In this document: in pieces, positions 35,237 to 43,299 of the stretch | How positions within the stretch are numbered: position 1 is the stretch's first letter | Layout: every line of letters begins with the position of its first letter | Assembly: GCA_963748925.1 (NCBI GenBank) | Contig: CAVVKG010000005.1 | Location: forward strand, 43,453 to 107,452 | Reading direction: 5' to 3' | Length of the DNA stretch: 64,000 nt | Origin: Cryomorpha sp963748925 | GTDB taxonomy: Bacteria; Bacteroidota; Bacteroidia; Flavobacteriales_D; Cryomorphaceae | The notes under the pieces: generated by a model | Seen by the model: the letters and a program-made list of their open reading frames with translations, nothing else | Database searches by the model: none | What the model was told of the DNA's origin: nothing | Made by a program: the position numbers and the translations under genes

Positions 35237-35908
35237 ATGAGCAATCTAGACTATACAGTAGAAATTTTAGAAAAAGAAAATCCTACACACGATGTTGTCC
35301 GCTTTGTGCTTGAAAGACCTCAGGGTTTTGAATTCACTCCCGGACAGGCAATTGAAGTAAATATTGCAGGCGAAGATGGATTAGATGATAGTCCGTTTAC
35401 ACTTACCGGACTCCCCAACATTAATAACCTGGAACTTATTCTCAAAGTTTACCCTTCACATCAGGGTACTACTCTGGCTCTATCTGAATTAGAAGTTGGC
35501 GATAAGCTTGACATTACAGAACCATTTGATACGTTCAAGTACAAGACTCCCGGAATTTTCATTGCCGGCGGAACTGGGATCACACCCTTCGTCGCTATTT
35601 TACGTCAATTAAATCAAGATGGAAAGCTAGATGGAAACAAGCTGATCTTTGCGAATAAAAAGGAGGAAGATATCTTTCTGAGTGACGAATTGCGTCGGTA
35701 TCTTGGCGATAATTTAACCATGATTTTGAGCGAAGAAGATCATGAGGCCTACTTTTACGGAAGGGTTGACAAAGATTTTCTTGAAGAACATTTTTCAATC
35801 GATAATCAACAATTCTATATGTGCGGCCCCGATGGATTTTCAGAATCTATTAAAGGTCAATTGATGGATCTGGGAGTAGATGAGAAGAAGATTATGGTAG
35901 AATATTAA
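35237..35908 (+). CDS. FAD/NAD(P)-binding oxidoreductase (flavodoxin reductase-like)
   Basis: The start is the ATG at 35237 (MSNLDYTVEILEKENP), 24 codons inside the longer frame. The 223-residue protein has an FNR-like FAD domain (about 5-95: RPQGFEFTPGQAIEVN, then DDSPFTLTG) and an NAD(P) domain (about 100-220: IFIAGGTGITPFVAILRQL and MCGPDGF near residue 195, typical of reductase C-termini). It should transfer electrons from NAD(P)H to flavodoxin, ferredoxin or another acceptor in the cytoplasm. The acceptor is not known. An intergenic direct repeat follows at once. Confidence 0.85.
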   Translation: MSNLDYTVEILEKENPTHDVVRFVLERPQGFEFTPGQAIEVNIAGEDGLDDSPFTLTGLPNINNLELILKVYPSHQGTTLALSELEVGDKLDITEPFDTFKYKTPGIFIAGGTGITPFVAILRQLNQDGKLDGNKLIFANKKEEDIFLSDELRRYLGDNLTMILSEEDHEAYFYGRVDKDFLEEHFSIDNQQFYMCGPDGFSESIKGQLMDLGVDEKKIMVEY

Positions 35909-35909
35909 T

Positions 35910-36057
35910 TTTTAGCTTCAAGCCTTAAGCTGTAAGCCTGATGGTTGATTTTTTAGCTGCAAGCCTTAAGCTGTAAGCCGCAAGATGAGCATGCCTATCA
36001 ATTCAATCACTCATTCTCAACTGCCTTTTGGCAAATGGTTGATTTTTAGGCTGCAAG
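35910..36057. repeat. Direct repeats of a 30-bp element after the reductase gene
   Basis: Two near-identical 30-base segments, TTTTTAGCTTCAAGCCTTAA at 35910 and TTTTTAGCTGCAAGCCTTAA at 35951, plus a partial third copy (GGTTGATTTTTAGGCTGCAA) near 36038. The GCAAGCCTTAAG core is also found, sometimes inverted, at about 28220 and 30000. Confidence 0.75.
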
Positions 36058-36173
36058 ATCTTATCAATTGAAAATTCATATCTCTATTTTTAATGGATAT
36101 GACCCAGTTGTGTGGGGGTAACAATTATCCATCTCAAAATCATATATTTGAGGACATAACCAGTCTCATAATC

Positions 36174-37721
36174 ATGAAATACCTCTCCCTCTTTATTTGC
36201 TTTTTGTTTTTAGGTTGTGCCAATAGCGATGCACCAGAGAAAACATCCGAATTAGGAAAAGCCAATCTGGAAGTAACCGGATTGCCGGAAGCAAAAGCCG
36301 ATTTTGAAAAAGGCTTGCTTCTTCTTTACAGCTTTGAGTACGAAGATGCCCGCGACGAATTTGAGAGTGCTTTGCAAAGAGATTCATCTATGGCCATGGC
36401 ATACTGGGGTGTGGCGATGACCTATAATCATCCGCTGTGGCGTGCGCAGCTTACAGATAGTGCACAGTATATTTTAGCATTGAGAAAGCAGAGGAATGCC
36501 AATACCGATTCTGAGCTGGAATCAGACTTTTTGGAATCTCTTGATATACTTTATGAAGATGGAGAGTCTAAAGAAATCAGGGATCAGAATTACGCAAACT
36601 TTTTTGAAAAACTAAATGAGAAGTATCCTAACAATCAGGAGGTAGCTGCGTTTTATTCACTGGCCCTTTTGGGCTCTGTATCAGATGGCCGCGATGTAGA
36701 AACGTATGAAAAGGCGGGCGAAGTAGCCTCTGAAATATTAGAAACAAATCCAAATCACCCCGGAGCCTTGCACTATGTAATTCACGCATATGACGACCCG
36801 CAACACGCTGAAATGGCAATGGATGCCGCAAATGCTTACGCAAAAGTTGCTCCAGATGCCAGTCATGCGCTTCACATGCCCTCCCATATTTTTATTGCCA
36901 AAGGAATGTGGGACAAGGTAATAGCCAGTAATGTGGATGCTTACCAGGCGAGCGTAGATCGAATGGAAACAAAAGGATTGAAGGATGGAGCGCGCAGCTA
37001 CCACGCTTATGCCTGGCTGCAGTACGCATATCTTCAAAACGGAAATGCTGCCGAAGCCGAAAAGATGCTCACGGCGATGGAGGAATATCTTAAAAATGAT
37101 CCTACAAAAGGTGTACGATCCTATATGATAGATATGAAAGGGCACTTTCTCATTGACTCAGGTGATTGGAATAGCCGCTTTGCGGGTATTACTGTAGATG
37201 TAACCGACTTGAATATTTTAAGTAACGCACAAACGAGTTTTCAGGATGCCATGGTTGCTTTCACAAAAAATAATACCGGAACGATTGATAGCCTAATCGC
37301 CTCTTTAGATGACAACATTCGCCGACAAGAGCTTTATCTGGACACGGTAGATTTTAAGCTTTGTCTTCCTACTCAGCGCAGCGCACCAAAACCTACAGAT
37401 ATCGCTGTAACGAAAGCAATCCTCTTACAAATTAAAGCTTTGCGTGAATGGAACATCGGTAATACCGCAGCTACAGAAAAGTACATTGTACAATCTGCGG
37501 CTACAGCCGACACCCTCGATTTTAGTTACGGCCCTCCGGAAATTCAAAAGCCTGTTCACGAGTTTTACGCCGACTGGCTGATGACACAGGAGCAATACAA
37601 CAAGGCTGCCATTGAATACGAAAAGGCTCTTGAAGATGCTCCAGGCAGACGGTTGAGTGAGCAAGGATTGGCAAAAGCAAAGAAATCGATTGACACCAGC
37701 ACCTTGGCAGTGATAGATTAA
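36174..37721 (+). CDS. TPR-repeat lipoprotein
   Basis: The start is the ATG at 36174 (MKYLSLFICFLFLGC), which gives a lipobox FLGC; the open frame from 36093 adds unrelated residues. The 515-residue protein carries TPR-like helical pairs (FEYEDARDEFESALQRD, AMAYWGVAMTYNHP, KAAIEYEKALEDAP) through most of its length. It is probably an outer- or inner-membrane-anchored scaffold for protein contacts. The partner is unknown. It is convergent with the solute-binding protein gene, with three bases between the stops. Confidence 0.82.
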   Translation: MKYLSLFICFLFLGCANSDAPEKTSELGKANLEVTGLPEAKADFEKGLLLLYSFEYEDARDEFESALQRDSSMAMAYWGVAMTYNHPLWRAQLTDSAQYILALRKQRNANTDSELESDFLESLDILYEDGESKEIRDQNYANFFEKLNEKYPNNQEVAAFYSLALLGSVSDGRDVETYEKAGEVASEILETNPNHPGALHYVIHAYDDPQHAEMAMDAANAYAKVAPDASHALHMPSHIFIAKGMWDKVIASNVDAYQASVDRMETKGLKDGARSYHAYAWLQYAYLQNGNAAEAEKMLTAMEEYLKNDPTKGVRSYMIDMKGHFLIDSGDWNSRFAGITVDVTDLNILSNAQTSFQDAMVAFTKNNTGTIDSLIASLDDNIRRQELYLDTVDFKLCLPTQRSAPKPTDIAVTKAILLQIKALREWNIGNTAATEKYIVQSAATADTLDFSYGPPEIQKPVHEFYADWLMTQEQYNKAAIEYEKALEDAPGRRLSEQGLAKAKKSIDTSTLAVID

Positions 37722-37724
37722 TCT

Positions 37725-39341
37725 TTAAGAATCAAGTTCAATTTTCACACGGCGCAAATCCAGTACATTTATCGGACTGTGGTCTAATCCGCTTACTTCT
37801 TTTGAAATAAAGCGCACCACTACGTCATAATACAAAGGAACAATTGGTGCTTGTGACATTACCAGACTATCCATTTCGGCATAGAGCAGTTTTCGCTCTT
37901 GCGGATTGGTGGTGGCAAGTGCGTTCAGATAAAGTTTGTCAAAATCAGGATCACTAAAATGCGTGTAATTTGGTCCTTTTGGGGATTTATTCTCTGAGTA
38001 AAAGAGCGCCATAAAATTCTCATCATCCGGATAATCTGCCAGCCATGACTTTCTAAAAAATTCAAGATCACCGCGAGCAGTAAGTTCGCGGTGCACCGAA
38101 GCAGGTAGCACATCAACTTTCACCTCAAAGCCAAACTCACCGAGCTGATGCTGGGCGAATTCGCACAAGTCGACATAGTCAGAAGTAGTGCTCAGAGTGA
38201 GCATGGGCAGCTTCTCACCATCTCCGTATCCGGCTCTTTCAATACAAGCCCTCACCGAATCGGGATTGTAGCTATACCCCGCATCAGCTCGGTAGCCCGG
38301 CATCCCTTTCGGAATAAATCCTCCATTACCGGGAGTGTAAATATTATTTCGTAAGTAACGCACCATCTCCTCTCTGTTTAAAGCGTAGTTTACTGCTTTC
38401 CGCAAATCTACATTCAGCCAGGGGTCTCCTTCAGCGAGGCTATCATCAATCATAAAGCCAAAATAATCGGTCTTCAAAAATGGGTGCTTCTGCAGATAGA
38501 ACTGATCGGTATAAATCTCTGCCAATTCACCATCCGGAGTAATCAACTCATCGGCATAGCTGGAATGCAGGCCCGACATAAAATCAAAATTCCCTTTTAT
38601 CAAATCGAGGTAAGCAGCACTTTTATCGGGAATAAAAGAAACCGAAACAGCATCGAGATAAGGCAGATCATTGCCCTCAGCATCTTGCTCGAAGTAATTC
38701 TCATTTTTCAGAAGCACCAGCCGTGTATTTTCAATCCAAAAATTGAATTTAAAGGGACCGGTACCCACTGGATTTTTCCTGAAATCGTCACCGTATTTTT
38801 CTACCGCTTCATGAGGTATTACCGAGCAATACTTCATGCCAAGCAAGCCCAAAAATGGTGGAAACGGTTCAGCCAGATGGATTTCCACAATGCTGTCACC
38901 AATAGCTCTAAATGGATTTGATGAAGCGACTGATCCAAAAACCCAGGATCCAGGGCTGCTTGTTTTTCGGTCTAAAATTCGGTTAAAACTATAGACAAAA
39001 TCTGAAGCTTCAACCCTCCTCCCTTTTCCTTCGGAGAAAGCAGGATTATCGTGAAAGAAAACATCCTTGTGCAGAAGAAACCGATAAACTGTACCGGTCG
39101 AATCTATCTCCCAGCTTTTGGCAATAGACGGCTGTACATTTAAGCTATCATCAATCTCTACCAATCCGTTATATAACATATTGCAAGCCCAGATATTCTC
39201 GAGGTTGCGGCTATACGCCGGGTCAAGCGAAGAAACCCCGGCAGATTCATTGTATCGAAAAATCATTTTATCTGAATGATCATTGCCTCGCTGGCATGAA
39301 AACAGTATGAGCACTGATAAGAAAGTTAGTAGTCTTTGCAC
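37725..39341 (-). CDS. ABC-type oligopeptide substrate-binding lipoprotein (family 5)
   Basis: A 538-residue SBP_bac_5 protein starting at a GTG (39341) with a lipoprotein signal (LSVLILFSC). Family features include the N-terminal SSLDPAYSRNLENIWACN, the KSWEIDSTGTVYRFLLHK strand and the LRKAVNYALNREEMV helix region. It binds peptides or similar ligands in the periplasm for an OppBCDF-type importer. No permease or ATPase lies next to it, so its transporter must be encoded elsewhere or it works alone. Confidence 0.88.
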   Translation of the reverse strand: MQRLLTFLSVLILFSCQRGNDHSDKMIFRYNESAGVSSLDPAYSRNLENIWACNMLYNGLVEIDDSLNVQPSIAKSWEIDSTGTVYRFLLHKDVFFHDNPAFSEGKGRRVEASDFVYSFNRILDRKTSSPGSWVFGSVASSNPFRAIGDSIVEIHLAEPFPPFLGLLGMKYCSVIPHEAVEKYGDDFRKNPVGTGPFKFNFWIENTRLVLLKNENYFEQDAEGNDLPYLDAVSVSFIPDKSAAYLDLIKGNFDFMSGLHSSYADELITPDGELAEIYTDQFYLQKHPFLKTDYFGFMIDDSLAEGDPWLNVDLRKAVNYALNREEMVRYLRNNIYTPGNGGFIPKGMPGYRADAGYSYNPDSVRACIERAGYGDGEKLPMLTLSTTSDYVDLCEFAQHQLGEFGFEVKVDVLPASVHRELTARGDLEFFRKSWLADYPDDENFMALFYSENKSPKGPNYTHFSDPDFDKLYLNALATTNPQERKLLYAEMDSLVMSQAPIVPLYYDVVVRFISKEVSGLDHSPINVLDLRRVKIELDS

Positions 39342-39425
39342 ACTGCGAATTTAGGAAGGGAAATAAGATTTTAGAACAGTGGAGTTTCCGTTTTTCAACA
39401 ATGCAAAACACGAAAAGCCGCTCTC

Positions 39426-39848
39426 CTATTTTTTAGCTGTGACCTGAGCTGCGGAATCCGGCACTTCCCAGCATATTTGGAGATTTCTCTTTATCCCAAA
39501 TTCTTTGGCGGCTTTAATATCCTTACCAAAATGGATATCGATCTTTTTGCGGTATCGGCGGTTCATTTTATCATTTACTACAAATTTTTCGCGGTACCCG
39601 TATATTTTCACCATGGTTCCATGGGTGAGTCCACTATCTAGCAAGTCGCGTGAAATAGCAATAGAAGGAATACTATCTACCAAGGTATCACCCCATGCGG
39701 TAATCGTTCCCGATGAACCGGGCCGCGTTTGGTAAGGAACACTATTATAGGCCGATGCCTTTACCTCAAGGCATTTCATGTTTGGTTCTTGCTCCTCGCT
39801 GCAGGCAAAAAAAACCAAGGCAATGAATAAAAAAGACAAAAAACGCAT
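39426..39848 (-). CDS. 3D-domain lipoprotein
   Basis: The start is the ATG at 39848 (MRFLSFLFIALVFFAC); the longer frame to 39875 adds nine residues. The lipobox is VFFAC. The 140-residue protein carries a 3D domain, named for its conserved aspartates: VKASAYNSVPYQTRPG, TAWGDTL, and KFVVNDKMNRRYRKKIDIHFG. Such domains form double-psi beta-barrels related to MltA and expansins and occur in cell-wall enzymes. An exact activity is not known for this short form. It is monocistronic. Confidence 0.8.
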   Translation of the reverse strand: MRFLSFLFIALVFFACSEEQEPNMKCLEVKASAYNSVPYQTRPGSSGTITAWGDTLVDSIPSIAISRDLLDSGLTHGTMVKIYGYREKFVVNDKMNRRYRKKIDIHFGKDIKAAKEFGIKRNLQICWEVPDSAAQVTAKK

Positions 39849-39992
39849 GGTCCAAGATATAAACGATTTAAACAATTGAAAAGTTTAAATCTAATTAGAT
39901 CAATAGTACAACTGCTGAATTGCCTTTAAATCAAGACTATTCGCGTATTTCAAATTTAAATAACCAGACTTTCAGATCATGAATTACCGTCG

Positions 39993-40000
39993 TACCTTTG
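39993..40000 (+). promoter_or_regulatory. -7 element (TACCTTTG) just before the mtaB start
   Basis: An exact TAnnTTTG match only four bases before the ATG at 40005, so transcription would begin at or very near the start codon, implying a leaderless or nearly leaderless mRNA. Confidence 0.5.
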
Positions 40001-40004
40001 CGGA

Positions 40005-41321
40005 ATGCTCCAGTTTAAAAAAGTAGCGTTTTACACGCTGGGATGTAAGTTAAATTTTTCCGAAACGTCTACAATTGCCCGTCAATTGATAGATGCAGGA
40101 TATGCGCGCGTAAAATTCGAAGACGATCCCGATGTGTTTGTAATCAATACCTGCTCGGTAACTGATAATGCCGATAAAAAGTGCCGCGCCATTGTGCGCA
40201 AGGCATTGCGGGTTAATCCTGATGCGGTGGTAATCGTAATAGGCTGCTACGCTCAGCTTAAACCGCAGGAAATTGCTGAAATACCGGGAGTAAATCTGGT
40301 TCTTGGTGCAGAGGAGAAATTCAACGTTGCCGAATATCTGGAGCGAGAAAACATTGGCGACAAAAATCAAACTGCAGCTAGAGCGATAAAGCATACCCGG
40401 GAGTTTGTGCCGGGATTTTCTTCGGGCGACAGAACCCGTACTTTTCTAAAAGTGCAAGACGGTTGCAATTATTTTTGTGCTTTTTGCACGATTCCGCTGG
40501 CTCGTGGAAGATCTCGCAGTGCCACGGTAGCCGAAACCGTTAAGATAGCTCAGGAAGCTGCAGGTGCAGGAGCTAAAGAGGTAGTGCTTACCGGTGTAAA
40601 CATTGGCGACTTTGGTCATGGAACAGATGAAAAGCTGATCGACTTGCTTCGCCAACTGGAGAAAGTTGATGGCATAGAGCGCTACAGAATCTCGAGTATA
40701 GAGCCAAATTTACTTACCAATGAAATAATTGAATTTGTAGCCCAAAGCGACAAATTTGCTCCCCATTTTCATATTCCGCTGCAATCTGGATCAGATGATG
40801 TGCTTAAGGCTATGCGAAGACGCTACCGTACTGACCTGTACCGCGAGAGAATTGAAACGATTAAAAAACTGATGCCGGATGCCTGTATCGGAGTGGATGT
40901 GATTGTAGGTTTTCCGGGCGAGAGCGAGGCTGATTTCAATGAAACGTATATTTTCCTGAGAGATCTTGATATCTCTTACCTGCATGTATTCACATACTCG
41001 GAGCGACCAAATACCACAGCTTTGCGAATTGATGCGGTAGTGCCAAACGAAAAAAGGCACGAAAGAAATAAAATGCTCCGCATACTTTCCCAGAAAAAGC
41101 AGAAAGCATTTTATCAGAGCCAGCTTGATTCAACATTCGAGGTTCTCTTTGAAGCAGAAGAAAATGGTGGTATGATGAATGGTTTCACCACCAATTATGT
41201 CAAAGTGAAAACACCCTTTGACGAAAATTTAGTAAACAAAATTAAAACTGTTACGCTCAAATCTATTGACCGTGACGGAACGGCGATTATAGAGCTATTA
41301 AATGCCCCACAATATGTCTGA
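40005..41321 (+). CDS. mtaB: tRNA (t6A37) methylthiotransferase MtaB
   Basis: A 438-residue radical-SAM enzyme that adds a methylthio group to t6A37 of ANN-decoding tRNAs. The MTTase domain has conserved Cys in FYTLGCKLN, NTCSVTDNA and GCYAQL. The radical SAM cluster motif is CNYFCAFC near residue 156, followed by the usual GVNIGDFG and the C-terminal TRAM domain (about 370-435). The length fits MtaB rather than MiaB or RimO. It overlaps the next gene: the inositol monophosphatase ATG at 41314 precedes the mtaB stop. Confidence 0.93.
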   Translation: MLQFKKVAFYTLGCKLNFSETSTIARQLIDAGYARVKFEDDPDVFVINTCSVTDNADKKCRAIVRKALRVNPDAVVIVIGCYAQLKPQEIAEIPGVNLVLGAEEKFNVAEYLERENIGDKNQTAARAIKHTREFVPGFSSGDRTRTFLKVQDGCNYFCAFCTIPLARGRSRSATVAETVKIAQEAAGAGAKEVVLTGVNIGDFGHGTDEKLIDLLRQLEKVDGIERYRISSIEPNLLTNEIIEFVAQSDKFAPHFHIPLQSGSDDVLKAMRRRYRTDLYRERIETIKKLMPDACIGVDVIVGFPGESEADFNETYIFLRDLDISYLHVFTYSERPNTTALRIDAVVPNEKRHERNKMLRILSQKKQKAFYQSQLDSTFEVLFEAEENGGMMNGFTTNYVKVKTPFDENLVNKIKTVTLKSIDRDGTAIIELLNAPQYV

Positions 41322-41652
41322 CCTGCTTGATAAAGTAATTGAAATAAGCCGTGAAGTAGGAGGATTTCTTAAAAACGAGCAATCTAAAATCCGTGAAAGT
41401 GAGATAGAATACAAAGGCCGCTCAAACGACATGGTTTCCAGGGCAGATAAGGAAGCCGAACAAAAGTTTGTAAATTTCTTTCCAGGCTTATTGCCGCATT
41501 CGGGTTTATTGCTGAAGAAGGAACAAGCTCGAAAGTGGGTAAAACCGACAACTGGATTATCGATCCGCTTGACGGCACCACAAATTACCTTTATGGTATC
41601 CCTTGCTATTGCACAAGCGTTGCCTTGCAGCGAGACGGGGAACTTATTTTAG
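41314..41652 (+). CDS. Inositol monophosphatase family protein, N-terminal part (frameshifted)
   Basis: The frame starting at the ATG 41314 (MSDLLDKVIEISREVGGFL) shows the N-terminal helix and SNDMVSRADKEAEQKF of inositol monophosphatases. It then loses homology after LLPHSG near codon 64, and the remaining residues are shifted. A missing G in the GGG run at 41502-41504 would restore the frame and join it to the downstream piece as GFIAEEGTSS. The reconstructed protein would have about 260 residues, the usual length. Confidence 0.75.
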   Translation: MSDLLDKVIEISREVGGFLKNEQSKIRESEIEYKGRSNDMVSRADKEAEQKFVNFFPGLLPHSGLLLKKEQARKWVKPTTGLSIRLTAPQITFMVSLAIAQALPCSETGNLF

Positions 41653-42095
41653 GGGTTATTTACGACCCGAATCAGGATGAGTGCTTTGCAGCTGAAAAAG
41701 GTAAAGGAGCTTTTGTGAATGGAAATCCTATTCAGGTTTCCGATCAGGCCGATTTTGAAAAGTCGCTTATTGCAACTGGTTTTCCGTATGATAACCGTGG
41801 AAGGCAGAGAGCTTATATGGATATCTTGCTGGAAGTAAACTCAGAGAGCCGGGGAATCCGCAGATTGGGATCTGCAGCTCTTGATATGGCTTATGTTGCT
41901 GCAGGTAAATTTGAGGCGTTTTACGAATACGGCCTAAATGCCTGGGATGTGGCCGCAGGTTCGGTAATTATTTCCGAAGCCGGCGGTGTGGTTACTGACT
42001 TTAAGAACACACCGGAATTTATCAAAAACCAAACAATTCTTTGCGACAATGGAAAGATTCACGAGAATATGCTCGGCTTTCTAAAAGACTGGTAA
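41535..42095 (+). CDS. Inositol monophosphatase family protein, C-terminal part
   Basis: Carries the metal-binding and catalytic motifs of the family: NWIIDPLDGTTNYLYGIP near the start of this frame, GLNAWDVAAGSVIISEAGG near the end. These enzymes hydrolyse myo-inositol phosphates or related sugar phosphates with Mg2+ in the cytoplasm. Coding homology in this frame begins about 30 bases earlier, at GFIAEEG. With the frame repaired the gene runs 41314-42095, overlapping mtaB, and a terminator follows at 42161. Confidence 0.85.
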   Translation: MGKTDNWIIDPLDGTTNYLYGIPCYCTSVALQRDGELILGVIYDPNQDECFAAEKGKGAFVNGNPIQVSDQADFEKSLIATGFPYDNRGRQRAYMDILLEVNSESRGIRRLGSAALDMAYVAAGKFEAFYEYGLNAWDVAAGSVIISEAGGVVTDFKNTPEFIKNQTILCDNGKIHENMLGFLKDW

Positions 42096-42160
42096 CCAAT
42101 AAAAAATAAACCGGCGAGTGATCGCTCACCCACCGGCTATTCACAGTATTAACTGCTACC

Positions 42161-42192
42161 AAAAAAACACGATTTTGAAATCGGTTTTTTTA
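42161..42192 (+). terminator. Terminator after the inositol monophosphatase
   Basis: CGATTT-TG-AAATCG flanked by an A-tract and followed by a run of seven T. Confidence 0.75.
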
Positions 42193-42314
42193 ACCTTAAC
42201 CAATCTACATACGCCCTCAATATGTTATTGGATTTTAGCTTAATCCTTTTATTCGATTAATTTTACAACTTGTTCTCTTTACTCCCTATAACCCCCTTAA
42301 GGTCAGCTAATAAT

Positions 42315-43214
42315 ATGAATAGGTTATTTTCTATTCTTTCTTTTTTTATTCTCTTCTTATCCGGCTTGAGCAGCAAATCACAGTCGCCGCTCAACAACAC
42401 GTGGGAAATCACTTCACAAACCCTGACTCAAAAATGGGAACTCGACTCGGCTAGTAAAAAGGGAACCTTCCGAATTCAGTCCTACAACCCTATTTATATA
42501 ACAGTTGGAAGGTGGAGCAGCAATCCAAACACAAATTTTTACAGTGAAAATCCTGCCTACAGCTCAACAGATACGGTTAATCTCAATAATGTTGAGGCCA
42601 AGTTTCAAATCAGTTTGAAAAGCAAACTATGGCAGGGCGTATTTGGAGATTATGGTGATTTATGGGCTGGTTTCACCCAAACAGCTTACTGGCAAATTTA
42701 CAACAGGGAAATATCCCGACCATTTAGGGAGCTAAATTACGAACCGGAACTCATTCTGGTGTTTCCCGTAAATCTTAAAATTCTGGGGTTTGATTTACGC
42801 CTTTTAGGTGGTGGATTTAACCATCAGTCAAATGGAAAAGAATTACCACAATCGCGTAGCTGGAACCGGGTTATTTTTAGTGCTGCACTGGAACGTGATG
42901 GATGGCAGATAGCCCTGAGACCGTGGATAAGAATACCGGACAAAAAAGATGATCAGAATCCGGAGATATCTAATTTTATAGGACGAGGAGAGATTAACGT
43001 TTCCTATCAGTTTAAGAAACAAGTTGTATACGCTATTATTAAACAACCGCTAAACAGCTTTAATCGCGGCAGCCTGCAGCTGAATTATGTATTCCCTGTA
43101 AAGGCAAATCTGCGGTTTCACCTTCAGGTATTTACCGGCTATGGTGAAACGCTGATCGATTACAATCACAAGCAAACAACTATTGGATTGGGAATTTCTT
43201 TTTTAGACTGGTAA
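42315..43214 (+). CDS. Outer-membrane phospholipase A family protein
   Basis: The start is the ATG at 42315 (MNRLFSILSFFILFLSG), which gives a signal peptide; the longer frame adds 15 residues. The mature 12-strand-like beta-barrel carries the OMPLA active-site motif NHQSNG near residue 172, with His and Ser as in YTHESNG of E. coli PldA. The C-terminus ends in an aromatic strand (TTIGLGISFLDW). It hydrolyses phospholipids in the outer membrane when the membrane is disturbed. The intact active-site residues support an enzyme rather than a relic. Confidence 0.85.
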   Translation: MNRLFSILSFFILFLSGLSSKSQSPLNNTWEITSQTLTQKWELDSASKKGTFRIQSYNPIYITVGRWSSNPNTNFYSENPAYSSTDTVNLNNVEAKFQISLKSKLWQGVFGDYGDLWAGFTQTAYWQIYNREISRPFRELNYEPELILVFPVNLKILGFDLRLLGGGFNHQSNGKELPQSRSWNRVIFSAALERDGWQIALRPWIRIPDKKDDQNPEISNFIGRGEINVSYQFKKQVVYAIIKQPLNSFNRGSLQLNYVFPVKANLRFHLQVFTGYGETLIDYNHKQTTIGLGISFLDW

Positions 43215-43259
43215 AAAAAAAACGCATGCAGCGACGTTGTAATAACGTACTGCACGCGT
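43213..43259 (-). terminator. Terminator of the CHRD-T9SS gene
   Basis: On the minus strand ACGCGTGCAG pairs with CTGCATGCGT (one mismatch), with an inner ACGT/ACGT step, followed by a run of ten T, about 40 bases past the gene's stop. Confidence 0.8.
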
Positions 43260-43299
43260 AGTAATTTATTTACGAAGAGTTTCTCCGTAAGACTAATAA

